A stretch of DNA of 64,000 bases from Aliikangiella sp. G2MR2-5 (GCF_015687155.1 NZ_JADPQF010000001.1:992001-1056000); one strand, 5' to 3'. Positions 21,886-30,945 are shown, numbered from the stretch's first letter. The notes: a model not told the origin generated them from the sequence alone. Numbers and translations are program-made.

Positions 21886-22222
21886 TGTGCAACTCCATTT
21901 TATCGACAGACTGAGTAAGAATCATCGAAAATGTCCTGATTAACTCGAGTCATCGAAAATATTATTTTCTATTGGTGAAAGTATTAGTTTATAGGGCAAT
22001 TGTACTCTTTGTGGGCGGTATAAAACCAGTCTTCAGCCATAAATAGGCGGGCTTTAAACTAAAAGTTATTGCCTTGAAGAAAATCGATTGTGTTCGGATT
22101 ATGTTGTTAATTAAGTTATTTGCAACGTTAACACTCAGCTTTGTTGAATCACATACTACAACTACTTAAAATAGCGCAATCCGTCGAATATCGACCAGAA
22201 GAGTATAATTAAAGGATAATTG
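21886..22222. other. Divergent intergenic region before ispF (337 bases)
   Basis: It holds the promoters of the minus-strand aminotransferase and of the ispF operon. TCATCGAAAAT occurs twice, at about 21923 and 21951, as a direct repeat of 11 bases near the aminotransferase start, which could be an operator or chance. Nothing else stands out. Confidence 0.35.
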
Positions 22223-22702
22223 ATGATTAGAATCGGCCATGGCTTTGACGTGCATGCTTTTGGTGGTGACAAGCCTCTCATTTTGGGAGGCGTTGTATTT
22301 GAAAACCATCAGGGGCTGTTAGCTCATTCAGATGGAGACGTCGTCCTGCATGCCGTTTGCGATTCGCTATTAGGAGCCGCGGCACTCGGCGACATTGGCA
22401 AGCACTTTCCTGATAATGATCCTGCTTTTAGCGGTGCTGACAGCAGAGTGTTGCTAAAGGAAGTGGTCAGGCTGGTATCATCAAAATGTTATCAAGTCAG
22501 CAATCTGGACATCACTGTGGTTGCACAAACGCCAAAAATGTCACCCAAGATAGAGTCTATTCGCGCCAATATTGCGCAGGACCTCTCGATAAGCCTTGAT
22601 CAGGTTAATGTTAAGGCGACTACCACCGAAGCTCTCGGATATGTTGGCCGTAAAGAAGGTATTGCCGTTCACTGTGTTTGCTTATTGATGCAAAAAGCAT
22701 AG
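22223..22702 (+). CDS. ispF: 2-C-methyl-D-erythritol 2,4-cyclodiphosphate synthase IspF
   Basis: A 159-residue MEP-pathway enzyme, normally a homotrimer, that cyclises CDP-ME-2-phosphate. The zinc ligands are in GHGFDVHAF and the [18 protein letters not shown] block. [16 protein letters not shown] is the conserved C-terminal signature. I choose ATG 22223, with AAAGGA 6 bases upstream, over the adjacent TTG. It begins a same-strand series ispF-truD-surE-pcm-yqaA-nlpD-rpoS. Confidence 0.96.
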   Translation: MIRIGHGFDVHAFGGDKPLILGGVVFENHQGLLAHSDGDVVLHAVCDSLLGAAALGDIGKHFPDNDPAFSGADSRVLLKEVVRLVSSKCYQVSNLDITVVAQTPKMSPKIESIRANIAQDLSISLDQVNVKATTTEALGYVGRKEGIAVHCVCLLMQKA

Positions 22703-22742
22703 TTTTAGATAAAACATTTTAGCCAAGCAGGAATTAGCTACT

Positions 22743-23858
22743 TTGATAAATGATGACATTTCATTCGCCGAGCATAATAAATCGCTACCACGCGCGCTTG
22801 GTTTGCCTGTCTCCAGAGCAACTATCAGAGCTGAAAATGCTCACTTTAAAGTTAATGAGCTTTTATCTTTTGAGCCGTGCGGTGAGGGAGAACATCTTTT
22901 TCTACAGGTAAAGAAGACAGGTATCAACACTGATTGGGTCGCAAAATCAATCGCTTGTCACTTTGGTGTCAGCAAGAGAGACATTGGTTATGCGGGAAAG
23001 AAAGACCGTTATAGTGAGTCAGTCCAATGGTTTAGTGTTTATTTGCCCGGAAAAGAGGGTAATCTTGATGGATTTGACTGTGATGACTACCAACTGCTGA
23101 AAGCTGTCAGACATAATAAAAAGCTGAAAAAAGGCGCTGTTAAGTGTAATGAGTTTGTACTTAGATTGACTGACCTTAAAGGTCCTGTCGATAGAAGTTC
23201 ACTGGCATTGATCGCCAGACGGGGAGTACCAAATTACTTTGGTTACCAACGCTTCGGTCATGACGGGAATAATATTGATAAAGGCTTGAAGTTAATCGAT
23301 GGTCTGATCAAAGTGAAAGATCGTAATAAGAAAGGTCTCTATCTTTCTGCGGTACGCTCCTATTGGTTTAACCTTTTTCTGGCCAGACGAGTTTCGCTGG
23401 GAAACTGGGATAAAGCACTCAATGGTGACTGTTTCGGATTAAACAATAGTCAATCGACTTTTAAACCGGAAGTGATTGATGATGAAATAAGGCAACGACT
23501 CGAATCTGGAGATATTCACACCAGCGGATGGCTCGCCGGGCGACAGCCTTCTCAAGCTAGTCATCAGGCCATGGCTATCGAACAGGAAGTGATTGATGAT
23601 GTCGAGTCGCTTCAGAAAAAACTGGCTAAATTCAGGCTGGATTCTTCGCGTCGCTCAAACAGGGTTATCCCACAACAACTTAGCTTTGAACAAATGGATG
23701 ATAACCAGGCAGTGTTATCATTTAAGCTTCCTGGTGGAAGTTTTGCTACAAGCGTATTGAGAGAAATCTTCGAAATCAATGATGCAGCAAATATTGAAAG
23801 AAATTTTGTTAAACCTGATTCAAATGACAACCCCATGGAATCTGGGGGCGAGTCTTGA
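22743..23858 (+). CDS. truD: tRNA pseudouridine-13 synthase TruD
   Basis: A 371-residue pseudouridine synthase acting on U13 of tRNA-Glu. The catalytic Asp is D88 in YAGKKDRYSESVQW, and NYFGYQRFGHDG is the conserved motif of the domain that distinguishes TruD from other families. The only plausible start at the N-terminus is TTG 22743, with AGGA about 10 bases before. The protein is about 20 residues longer than E. coli TruD (349), mostly at the C-terminus after the PGGSFATSVLREIFEI end motif. Operon position between ispF and surE is conserved in gammaproteobacteria. Confidence 0.94.
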   Translation: MINDDISFAEHNKSLPRALGLPVSRATIRAENAHFKVNELLSFEPCGEGEHLFLQVKKTGINTDWVAKSIACHFGVSKRDIGYAGKKDRYSESVQWFSVYLPGKEGNLDGFDCDDYQLLKAVRHNKKLKKGAVKCNEFVLRLTDLKGPVDRSSLALIARRGVPNYFGYQRFGHDGNNIDKGLKLIDGLIKVKDRNKKGLYLSAVRSYWFNLFLARRVSLGNWDKALNGDCFGLNNSQSTFKPEVIDDEIRQRLESGDIHTSGWLAGRQPSQASHQAMAIEQEVIDDVESLQKKLAKFRLDSSRRSNRVIPQQLSFEQMDDNQAVLSFKLPGGSFATSVLREIFEINDAANIERNFVKPDSNDNPMESGGES

Positions 23859-23907
23859 AGCAGCCGAAATATCCAGGCAACGGTAACTAAAAGGGCAGGG
23901 CGCTAAA

Positions 23908-24663
23908 ATGGATCCCATCAATATTCTGATCAGTAATGATGACGGTGTATACGCACCAGGTATTCAAATACTCGCTTCAGAAATTGCCAAAAAGCATAAG
24001 GTCACAGTGGTGGCACCCGACAAAAATCGAAGTGGTACCAGCAGTGCTCTGACGCTTGAGATACCGTTAAAGTGCGAGCAGTTGGATAATGGTTTTTATT
24101 CTGTGAACGGGACTCCTTGCGATTGTGTTCACCTTGGATCGCATCGGTTAATGGACAATAAGCCGGATATGGTTATATCGGGTATTAATCGAGGCGCTAA
24201 TCTGGGAGATGATGTCATGTATTCAGGTACGGTGGCTGCGGCTATGGAAGGCAGGAGTATGGGGTTTCCTGCGGTGGCCATCTCTGTAGCCAGCTTTGAA
24301 GCAAAAAATTACCAGACTTCAGCTTCAGTAATGGCAAAAATGCTTGATAGATTACGCGAATATAGCTTACAGTCGAATATTATTTTAAACGTCAATGTAC
24401 CCGACCTGCCGGAAGAAAAAATAAAAGGTTATAAATTAACCAGGTTGGGCTGTCGACATCGTGCGGACACAATCATTCCAGCAAAAGATCCGAGGGGTAA
24501 GGAGATTTTCTGGATTGGTCCCCCTAGTGAGCCGCAAGATATTGGGGAAGGGACAGACTTTGACGCTATTGCTAATGACTATGTTTCGGTGACCCCCCTG
24601 GTAGTCGATTTTACTGCTTATGAAAGTTTCAATTCAGTAAAAGAGTGGATATCGAGATTGTAA
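23908..24663 (+). CDS. surE: 5'/3'-nucleotidase SurE
   Basis: A 251-residue metal-dependent phosphatase of nucleoside monophosphates, classically linked to stationary-phase survival. The signature is ILISNDDGVYAPGIQ at the N-terminus (metal Asp pair), with PDKNRSGTSSALTL, SGINRGANLGDDVMYSGTVAAA and a C-terminal DYVSVTPL. AGGGCAGGG precedes the ATG. pcm follows after 4 bases. The surE-pcm-nlpD-rpoS series is a hallmark gammaproteobacterial stationary-phase locus. Confidence 0.96.
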   Translation: MDPINILISNDDGVYAPGIQILASEIAKKHKVTVVAPDKNRSGTSSALTLEIPLKCEQLDNGFYSVNGTPCDCVHLGSHRLMDNKPDMVISGINRGANLGDDVMYSGTVAAAMEGRSMGFPAVAISVASFEAKNYQTSASVMAKMLDRLREYSLQSNIILNVNVPDLPEEKIKGYKLTRLGCRHRADTIIPAKDPRGKEIFWIGPPSEPQDIGEGTDFDAIANDYVSVTPLVVDFTAYESFNSVKEWISRL

Positions 24664-24667
24664 ATTA

Positions 24668-25339
24668 ATGAATATAACAACAAACCTGAGCGGGATCGGC
24701 ATGACTTCTCAAAGAACACGAAGTCGACTGATACAGAGGTTAAGAGATAAAGGAATAATTGAAGAGTCGGTGCTGGCTGTAATGGAAAAGCTACCACGAC
24801 ACATCTTTATCGATGAGGCAATGGCTCATCGTGCCTATGAAGACACCTCTTTACCCATCGGAATGGGGCAAACTATTTCTCAACCTTACATTGTAGCGCG
24901 TATGACCGAATTACTGGTTATGAGCGGTAAGATGGATAATGTACTGGAAATTGGAACCGGCTGTGGTTACCAAACAAGTGTATTGGCTGGTGTTTCCAAA
25001 TGGGTCTATAGCATTGAGAGAATCCAGCCCTTACAAAAGCAGGCAATAGAACGCTTTAAGTTATTAGGGCTGCATAATGTGAACTATCGTCACGGTGACG
25101 GCTACCTTGGCTGGGAGGAAGAAGCTCCTTTTGATGCCATTATTGTTACCGCAGCACCAGATCAGGTTCCACAACCGCTGCTCGATCAGCTCGTTGTTGG
25201 TGGACGAATGGTAATCCCGGTTACTTCATCTCCCGGGGTTCAACAACTTCATTTACTAGAAAAGACCGATGAAGGTATTTCCTCGATGCAAGTTGAAGAA
25301 GTCAAGTTTGTACCCTTGCTGGGAGGAGTCGTTAAGTGA
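24668..25339 (+). CDS. pcm: Protein-L-isoaspartate O-methyltransferase
   Basis: A SAM-dependent repair enzyme methylating L-isoaspartyl residues in aged proteins. Key blocks are PIGMGQTISQPYIVARM and the SAM motif VLEIGTGCGYQTSVLA, then DAIIVTAAPDQVPQ. As drawn it has 223 residues. The ATG 33 bases downstream (24701), preceded by GAGCGGGA, would give a 212-residue form that begins like E. coli Pcm (208) and is a good alternative. Its stop overlaps the GTG start of the next gene by four bases. Confidence 0.94.
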   Translation: MNITTNLSGIGMTSQRTRSRLIQRLRDKGIIEESVLAVMEKLPRHIFIDEAMAHRAYEDTSLPIGMGQTISQPYIVARMTELLVMSGKMDNVLEIGTGCGYQTSVLAGVSKWVYSIERIQPLQKQAIERFKLLGLHNVNYRHGDGYLGWEEEAPFDAIIVTAAPDQVPQPLLDQLVVGGRMVIPVTSSPGVQQLHLLEKTDEGISSMQVEEVKFVPLLGGVVK

Positions 25340-25920
25340 AAATATTTTCCAAGATGTATGAAACCTGTCTGCGCTGGGCAAAGCATCGGCACGCGAGCTA
25401 CTATCTTGGCGCGATGAGTTTTGCCGAGTCAACCTTCTTTCCAATACCTGTCGATGTCATGCTAGCCCCAATGTGTCTGGCTCGTCTGGAGAAAGCCTGG
25501 CGCTATGCACTTATAGCCACAATGACCAGTGTCTTAGGCGGTATTTTCGGGTATTTATTGGGCTTGCTATTTTTTGATACCTTGATAGAGCCTTTACTCG
25601 TTCAATTTAACTACATGGATACTTATCACAAAGCGACAGAGTGGTTTGACGCCTATGGTGTGTGGGTTGTTTTTGTGGTCGGGTTTGCACCGATACCTTA
25701 TAAGGTATTTACCATTAGTGCTGGCGCACTCAATATGGCGCTACTTCCATTTGTCATCGCTTCTTTGTTCGGACGCGCCGGCCGATTCTTTTTGGTTGCA
25801 GGCTTGATGAGGGCTGGCGGCGAAAAAATGGAGAAAAAATTGCACGAAACTATCGATGTTGTCGGTTGGATAGTGGTAATAGTTGCTATTTTAGGTTATT
25901 TAATGTACAAATACGCTTAG
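25336..25920 (+). CDS. yqaA: YqaA-family (DedA/SNARE-associated) inner-membrane protein
   Basis: A 194-residue polytopic membrane protein. Residues about 20-190 form the DedA-like domain with the family pattern SFAESTFFPIPVDVMLAPM and VVFVVGFAPIPYKVFTISAGALNM, where the paired P-x-P re-entrant loops and the GF.PIPYK motif are visible. DedA-like proteins are candidate lipid scramblases or transporters; the YqaA subgroup has no settled role. It starts at GTG 25336, overlapping pcm by four bases, with AGGAG upstream. It occupies the position of yqaA-like genes between pcm and nlpD seen in related gammaproteobacteria. Confidence 0.88.
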   Translation: MKIFSKMYETCLRWAKHRHASYYLGAMSFAESTFFPIPVDVMLAPMCLARLEKAWRYALIATMTSVLGGIFGYLLGLLFFDTLIEPLLVQFNYMDTYHKATEWFDAYGVWVVFVVGFAPIPYKVFTISAGALNMALLPFVIASLFGRAGRFFLVAGLMRAGGEKMEKKLHETIDVVGWIVVIVAILGYLMYKYA

Positions 25921-26183
25921 GACCACTCCAAAACAATGATTTAACGCGTTTTCTTGAGTTCGTTTTTGAGATAGTGCGTTAACTGACCGAAATTTAATCA
26001 AGCTAATACGACTAAATTCGGTAGAGAATAATTATAAAATTACGATCCTTTTTATTCATTCTGTGTTTTGGTGTCAGTTCCGGAACAATAGTTCGGAAGC
26101 TCAATAGTAGCTCGATGTAATTCCGAAAGTAGCTACTGTTGATTGGGATGTTTCGTAGATTACGACTTAGAGCGAAGGTATAC

Positions 26184-27131
26184 GTGAAGACCCCATCAAG
26201 TATCGGGAAACTGCATTTAATGCTCGCAGCAATGGCGCTGACGCTGGTTGCTTGTGGCAGCAAACCGCCTGCGCCTGTCTTTGATTTAACAAGTCGCCAT
26301 TCACCATCCACTCAAACAACTGCCGCAGAACTAACTCTCGAGAGAGCAGAATCTATTAGTGTTGATATTCCGGATATTTATGTGGTTAAACCGGGTGATA
26401 CTCTCTTTTCCATTGCCTGGTATTACTCTAAAGATCACAAAGAACTGGCAAAAATTAATGGCATCAGAAACAACACTATCTATCCGGGACAAAAACTTAA
26501 GCTGAAGAGTATTCAAAATCAGCTTTATTTTGACTCGGACTCATTGATAGCCGCACTTAACGAGGAAGTGCTGAATCAGCCTGTATCCGGCGTCATAATA
26601 AAAGCGCCAGGTGCAGCCAGTGACAAACCAGATATAAAGCAGGCGCGAATAAGCGTTCGAAATGCAACTCAGTCTAAAAAGCCACGAGTTTCAAAAATTC
26701 AAAAAATTAGGTCGTCCAGCAGCAGAGTTGCTCGTCGAGCTCAAACCAATCATAACAACTCACTCAACTGGATCTGGCCCACCGACGGCAAAATCCTTTC
26801 CCGCTTTTCTAGCAAAATTAATGCTAGTCGCGGTCTGGATATTGCGGGCGCTAAGGGACAGCCAGTACGTGCTTCAGCACCGGGGAAAGTTGTCTATGAA
26901 GGAAATGGCCTTAAGGGTTATGGCAATCTGGTAATCATAAAACACAATAACGATTATTTGAGTGCTTATGCCCATAATGACAAGGTTTACGTTTCCGAAA
27001 ACGAAGTTGTAAAAGCCGGTCAGCGAATAGCTGATATTGGAAGTAGTGGGACAAAAAGTGAGAAGTTACACTTTGAAATTCGCTACAAGGGTAAGCCGGT
27101 TGATCCGCTCAACTACTTACCAGAAAGGTGA
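26184..27131 (+). CDS. nlpD: NlpD-type lipoprotein with LysM and degenerate LytM (M23) domain
   Basis: About 315 residues. A signal peptide ends in the lipobox LVAC, then comes a linker, LysM (YVVKPGDTLFSIAWYY...GQKLKLK) and a C-terminal LytM domain (GLDIAGAKGQPVRASAPGKVVYEG ... LHFEIRYKGKPVDPLNYL). The first zinc ligand of active M23 enzymes (H in HxGxD) is replaced in SRGLDIAG, as in E. coli NlpD, which activates the amidase AmiC instead of cutting peptidoglycan. I favour GTG 26184 (GAAGG 5 bases before, short signal peptide); ATG 26148 is in frame. In E. coli the main rpoS promoter lies inside nlpD. Confidence 0.9.
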   Translation: MKTPSSIGKLHLMLAAMALTLVACGSKPPAPVFDLTSRHSPSTQTTAAELTLERAESISVDIPDIYVVKPGDTLFSIAWYYSKDHKELAKINGIRNNTIYPGQKLKLKSIQNQLYFDSDSLIAALNEEVLNQPVSGVIIKAPGAASDKPDIKQARISVRNATQSKKPRVSKIQKIRSSSSRVARRAQTNHNNSLNWIWPTDGKILSRFSSKINASRGLDIAGAKGQPVRASAPGKVVYEGNGLKGYGNLVIIKHNNDYLSAYAHNDKVYVSENEVVKAGQRIADIGSSGTKSEKLHFEIRYKGKPVDPLNYLPER

Positions 27132-27181
27132 ATTGAAAAAATTTAATAATTTTTTTTTAAAAACCTAAAGTTATAAATAAA

Positions 27182-27309
27182 ACAGTCGATATTTTGTATT
27201 ACGACTGTATAAAAAAATGTAACTTAGTCCAATATTCGCAGTCGTTGGTAATAGGGATTGCTGAGCCTTTCAGACCCAGTGATTTCGTTTTTTTGGGACA
27301 TTATTGTCC
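27182..27309 (+). promoter_or_regulatory. Structured rpoS leader (two hairpins)
   Basis: ACAGTCG (27182-27188) pairs with CGACTGT (27202-27208). GGACA (27296-27300) pairs with TGTCC (27305-27309), ending 7 bases before the GGAG ribosome site of rpoS at 27317. The second hairpin is small but placed to modulate ribosome access. In enterics the rpoS leader is folded and opened by Hfq-dependent small RNAs; a similar role here is inference. Confidence 0.45.
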
Positions 27310-27328
27310 TCATGGTGGAGAGCAAAAC

Positions 27329-28294
27329 ATGGCGAAACAAAACACAAAGAAAGTAAGCCCCGATCATACTGACCTTGATGTAGAAGAACCAAATGAAGCG
27401 CAACTAGCCGAAATTGATTTCCAGGAGAAGTGCAAAAGTACCGCCTCGCGAAGAGAAGGTAATTTTGATGCGACTCAAATGTATCTCGGCGAAATTGGTG
27501 CCTCACCATTATTAACAGCGGAAGAAGAAGTATATTTTGCGAGAAAGGCGCTAAAAGGCTGCGAAGCTTCACGCAAAAGAATGATTGAAAGCAATCTTAG
27601 ACTGGTGGTCAAGATTGCACGCAGATACAACAACCGAGGACTTGCGTTACTCGATCTGATTGAAGAGGGGAACCTCGGATTAATTCGAGCAGTAGAGAAA
27701 TTTGATCCTGAGCGCGGATTCCGCTTTTCAACTTATGCAACTTGGTGGATCAGACAAACCATCGAACGCGCGATAATGAATCAGACTCGCACCATTCGCC
27801 TGCCTATTCACGTGGTAAAAGAGCTCAATGTTTATTTACGAGCGTCGCGGGAATTGGCGCAAAAGCTTGATCACGAGCCAACCGCAGAAGATATCGCTGA
27901 AAAGCTGGGTAAGCCGGTGGAAACTGTAGCGCGTATGTTGGGCTTAAATGAAAGGATCTCTTCAGTTGATACGCCTATCGGTGCTGACAATGATAAGCCT
28001 TTACTTGATACCATTGCAGATGAAAGAGAATGCGGCCCTTCTAACCGTCTTCAGGAAGAGGATTTGAAACAAAGTATCGAATATTGGTTAAATCAGCTCG
28101 GTGAAAAGCAGAAAGAAGTTTTAGCCCGTCGTTTTGGCCTGTTGAATTACGAGGCGGCAACACTTGAAGATGTCGGCATGGAAATCGGTTTGACTCGTGA
28201 AAGAGTTCGCCAAATTCAGGTTGAAGCGCTACGTCGATTGAGGTTTATGCTTGAACGCCAGGGATTGACCTTATCCAGCATTTTTAACGTTTGA
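27329..28294 (+). CDS. rpoS: RNA polymerase sigma factor RpoS
   Basis: A 321-residue sigma-70 family factor, the general stress and stationary-phase sigma. Region 1.2 ([20 protein letters not shown]), region 2 ([35 protein letters not shown] is the core- and -10-binding block), region 3 and region 4 ([28 protein letters not shown], helix-turn-helix for the -35) are all present. The frame is open back to a TTG at 27194, but ATG 27329 with GGAG 8 bases upstream gives the normal RpoS N-terminus and length (E. coli 330). It ends the surE-pcm-nlpD-rpoS series. Confidence 0.95.
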   Translation: MAKQNTKKVSPDHTDLDVEEPNEAQLAEIDFQEKCKSTASRREGNFDATQMYLGEIGASPLLTAEEEVYFARKALKGCEASRKRMIESNLRLVVKIARRYNNRGLALLDLIEEGNLGLIRAVEKFDPERGFRFSTYATWWIRQTIERAIMNQTRTIRLPIHVVKELNVYLRASRELAQKLDHEPTAEDIAEKLGKPVETVARMLGLNERISSVDTPIGADNDKPLLDTIADERECGPSNRLQEEDLKQSIEYWLNQLGEKQKEVLARRFGLLNYEAATLEDVGMEIGLTRERVRQIQVEALRRLRFMLERQGLTLSSIFNV

Positions 28295-28410
28295 TCACTG
28301 ACTTGAGATAGGGCCTCAAAATCGGATTGCGGCCTGTCACTCAAAAACAGCCGGAAATCGGATTTACCAGCGAATTGGTGAATCCGGCGTAAGCTGTATT
28401 TATCAATGCG

Positions 28411-28466
28411 AAACCCAACAAGTACTTGATTTCTCCACCTCAAGCGCTCGTTGGGTTTAGTTGTTT
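28411..28466 (+). terminator. Possible terminator downstream of rpoS
   Basis: AAACCCAAC (28411-28419) pairs with GTTGGGTTT (28450-28458) across a 30-base loop, followed by AGTTGTTTTT. The stem is perfect but the loop is long. It lies between the convergent rpoS and bolA-like genes. Confidence 0.5.
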
Positions 28467-28497
28467 TTAGACTCTGAAATAGAGCCATTAAGAGCTG

Positions 28498-28779
28498 TCA
28501 ACTGATAGCGGCCTTGATAATCAACGCATGGATGTCTGTCTGCATCATCTCGCCCAATGCCTGATATACCAGCTGCTGCTGTTTGACCCGGCTAATACCT
28601 TCAAATTCCGCACTCTTGATTTCAAGCGTAAAGTGGCCTTTACCAGACTTTGCGCCCGCATGGCCTGCGTGTAAGTGACTATCGTCGGTAATTTTTATTT
28701 CTGTCGGTGAGAGAGCTGCTCGAAGTAGCTCTTCCATTTTTTTCATTCTTTGCTGGTTTGTTTTTGATAAATCGTTCAT
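28498..28779 (-). CDS. bolA: BolA-family protein
   Basis: A 93-residue BolA-like protein. The conserved core is visible: TEIKITDDSHLHAGHAGAK with the FTLEIKSAEFEGISRVKQQQLVYQALGEMM helix-turn-helix-like segment. The histidines of the HAGH motif coordinate a [2Fe-2S] cluster with monothiol glutaredoxins in family members. BolA acts in morphology, biofilm and iron-sulphur trafficking and is an RpoS-dependent gene in E. coli; here it sits next to rpoS but in convergent orientation. HAGH favours BolA over the IbaG subgroup. yciI lies 37 bases upstream on the same strand. Confidence 0.9.
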   Translation of the reverse strand: MNDLSKTNQQRMKKMEELLRAALSPTEIKITDDSHLHAGHAGAKSGKGHFTLEIKSAEFEGISRVKQQQLVYQALGEMMQTDIHALIIKAAIS

Positions 28780-28816
28780 TTGTAACCTGTATCTGGCTTT
28801 TGCGGGACCTGGTGAA

Positions 28817-29116
28817 TTAAGGGAGAACCTTCTTGAAAGGTTTAACCGTCACCGACTGATATACACCTGCGTCAATGTAAGGGTCAACTGCTGCCCAATC
28901 TTCCGCATCCTGCAAACTGTCAAACTCTGCGACCACCAGACTACCACTAAAACCGGCTTCACCTGGATCTTCACTATCAATTGCCGGATGAGGACCTGCA
29001 ATAAGTAAGCGCCCTTGATCTTTTAAATCTTGCAGACGTTTAAGGTGAGCATCGCGTGCACCCTTGCGCATATCAAGGCTGTTTTCAACATCTTGTGAAA
29101 TAATGGCGTAATACAT
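28817..29116 (-). CDS. yciI: YciI family protein
   Basis: A 99-residue ferredoxin-like (dimeric alpha-beta barrel) protein. The visible YciI pattern is [30 protein letters not shown]...[10 protein letters not shown] and later [29 protein letters not shown]. The His and Asp of the family active site (R.AH...D) are retained. The biochemical role of YciI is unknown. Its neighbours bolA and yciB lie on the same strand, a frequent gammaproteobacterial arrangement. Confidence 0.9.
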   Translation of the reverse strand: MYYAIISQDVENSLDMRKGARDAHLKRLQDLKDQGRLLIAGPHPAIDSEDPGEAGFSGSLVVAEFDSLQDAEDWAAVDPYIDAGVYQSVTVKPFKKVLP

Positions 29117-29236
29117 AATTGTTTCCGATTGCTGGTTGATTAATGCATTGTAAAATAGAGAAATATATTCGAATTAGACAAGACGAATTTCAGATAGCCG
29201 GCATTAAAGAAGAGTGCCGGCGACCATAAGCTCTTG

Positions 29237-29860
29237 CTAGTCTTTACCGTCCAACGCATTGGACGTTGCTGACTCGGCTTTTTTGTCAGCAGTTGTTGCG
29301 TCTTCTTCTTCCTCAGGAAAGTAGGGGAATAGTTTCACAATAGTAAAGATGAGAAGTACTATATTCATCGCAAACATTCCGAACAGCTTAAAGTTCACCC
29401 AGAATGCTTCAGAGAAGTTGTAAGCAACATAAAGATTGAGTATTCCGAAAAGAGTAAAGCCTATCGGCCAAACCAGGTTGATTACTTTCCAAACGGACTC
29501 TGGTGCTTCAAAAGGTTGCTCGGATACGTTATCCATTAATTCTTTGACAACCGGCTTCTTGGATATATATTGGCGAAACAGGAAAAAGCCCGCGAAGAAC
29601 CAGACAATAATACTGGCTTTCCATTGGATAAATTCAGCATTTCTGAGAATGAGTGTAAGTCCACCAAATACCAGAGTAATGGCAAATGTCCACACATGCA
29701 TTTTTTCAAATTTACCGGATACCATTCGATAGCCGATGGTCTGGATTGCTGATGCTATTATCAACCCTTGAACAGCCGGATACATAGGCTCCTCGACTCC
29801 GGAGAAGAAATAGATTCCGACAAAGACAATAAGTGGAAAGTAATCGAGTAAAAACTTCAT
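29237..29860 (-). CDS. yciB: YciB/IspA-type septation-associated inner-membrane protein
   Basis: A 207-residue membrane protein with about five helices, starting MKFLLDYFPLIVFVGIYFFSG as YciB (septation protein A) does, with the family blocks HVWTFAITLVFGGLTLILRN, SIIVWFFAGFF and NLVWPIGFTLFGILNLYVAYNF. The frame is open for 27 further codons upstream, to 29941, but those residues are not part of the family; neither start has a strong ribosome site. YciB links envelope synthesis and division in E. coli. The C-terminal tail is acidic and longer than usual (EEEEDATTADKKAES). Confidence 0.88.
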   Translation of the reverse strand: MKFLLDYFPLIVFVGIYFFSGVEEPMYPAVQGLIIASAIQTIGYRMVSGKFEKMHVWTFAITLVFGGLTLILRNAEFIQWKASIIVWFFAGFFLFRQYISKKPVVKELMDNVSEQPFEAPESVWKVINLVWPIGFTLFGILNLYVAYNFSEAFWVNFKLFGMFAMNIVLLIFTIVKLFPYFPEEEEDATTADKKAESATSNALDGKD

Positions 29861-30006
29861 AATGGTTAAATGGTCAATTCTAAAACTATTGGAAGATATC
29901 ATAACCTGATGGCTTGCTGATAGTCCTATATTTAAAATCAATTAAATCAGTTTTAGTAGATAATCGCTTAAAAACATAGAGTTAGAATATCTTTCTGGAA
30001 ACTACA

Positions 30007-30312
30007 TTAATAAACCAGCCAAACAATAAAGCTGATTGATATAGCAAAACCACTCATTGTGAGTCGCCACAGCGGCCTGACCTGTTTGATTCCCATAAAA
30101 TAGTCAACAATAAGTTGAGCTTTAACCACAAGGATTATCAGGGTAGCTAGCAGTATTTCTTCAGTTAAGGCTTTGACTTCGCCGAAACAGGCACCAGCGA
30201 CACTCAGAATAATTAAAGCCAGCCAGATACCGGTAGCTTTCCTGATTGCAGTGTGAGCCGGTTCCGGTCGGGGTTGTACGGAGTCATGCCTGACGCTGAT
30301 ATCTTTCATCAA
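30007..30312 (-). CDS. NorF-like/cytochrome oxidase subunit IV-like small membrane protein
   Basis: A 101-residue protein with three membrane helices (IWLALIILSVAGACFG, ILLATLIILVVKAQLIVDYFMGI and a C-terminal one), matching the prokaryotic cytochrome c oxidase subunit IV/NorF layout with the K-x-x-x-x-x-x-YFMG signature. It starts 10 bases after the subunit III-like gene, so the two form a pair. NorE and NorF accompany the cytochrome c-dependent nitric oxide reductase norCB and help its activity. No norC, norB, norQ or norD, and no catalytic oxidase subunit, is in this window. Confidence 0.7.
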   Translation of the reverse strand: MMKDISVRHDSVQPRPEPAHTAIRKATGIWLALIILSVAGACFGEVKALTEEILLATLIILVVKAQLIVDYFMGIKQVRPLWRLTMSGFAISISFIVWLVY

Positions 30313-30321
30313 TAATAATCT

Positions 30322-30945
30322 CTAGTGAATAACATATACTATCGGGAAAAGTATGACCCATACCAGATCCACCATATGCCAGTAAGAAGCGCCGGACTCG
30401 AATCCACTTAAACTGTTAGATCTGTAGTAGCCCTTGCAAGTGTTGAACAGCATTACCGAAAGAATAGCCATCCCCAGCAGTACATGGGCAAAATGAAACA
30501 TGGTGAGCAAAAAGTAAAAGGTGTAGAAAACATTGGTATCCAGATCGTACCCTGCGCTAAAAGCTGTTTCGTACTCGAAGAGTTTTACCCCAACGTAGAG
30601 CAGGGAAGCCACAATCGCGGCTAATAGAGAGTAGGCGGCAGGCTTGCTTTGTTGCAACTTGATGAAGTGACCGGCGAGAACTACAAAATAGCTTGCGGTA
30701 ATTAATGCTATTGTATTAACTAATCCTGCAGTTCGGTTTAAATGTTGGTAACCGTCAGCAAAAATATCGGGGTGGTTCACTCTGGAAATAGCGTAGGCAA
30801 TAAATAAAATGCCGAACACTGCGAGTTCCGCGTAAATAAAAAACCAGATAGCCAGGTCTCCGGGCAGACTTCGCCCGGTATTTTTAGAATTTTGACAGGT
30901 GTCATTAATATCGTCGTTCGGCTCGGAGGCCAGTTGCTGAAGCAT
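30322..30945 (-). CDS. norE: NorE-like cytochrome c oxidase subunit III family protein
   Basis: A 207-residue protein with about five membrane helices. It contains LPGDLAIWFFIYAELAVFGILF, characteristic of NorE, then the subunit III features YTFYFLLTMFHFAHVLLGM and the terminal ASYWHMVDLVWVILFPIVY, which resembles the end of oxidase subunit III proteins. NorE supports nitric oxide reductase assembly or activity. Here it heads a two-gene operon with the NorF-like gene. The substrate complex must be encoded elsewhere. Alternatively the pair could belong to a terminal oxidase. Confidence 0.75.
   Translation of the reverse strand: MLQQLASEPNDDINDTCQNSKNTGRSLPGDLAIWFFIYAELAVFGILFIAYAISRVNHPDIFADGYQHLNRTAGLVNTIALITASYFVVLAGHFIKLQQSKPAAYSLLAAIVASLLYVGVKLFEYETAFSAGYDLDTNVFYTFYFLLTMFHFAHVLLGMAILSVMLFNTCKGYYRSNSLSGFESGASYWHMVDLVWVILFPIVYVIH

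Noticed and set aside
26184-27131. NlpD as an active peptidoglycan hydrolase
   Set aside because: The first zinc ligand of the M23 site is missing (SRGLDIAG), as in known non-catalytic NlpD, so an activator role is the better call.
27194-27328. N-terminal extension of RpoS from TTG 27194
   Set aside because: The open frame is not conserved RpoS sequence, and ATG 27329 has a good GGAG site.
28216-28488. 90-codon minus-strand frame over the rpoS end
   Set aside because: It overlaps rpoS antisense and the terminator region; no coding character.
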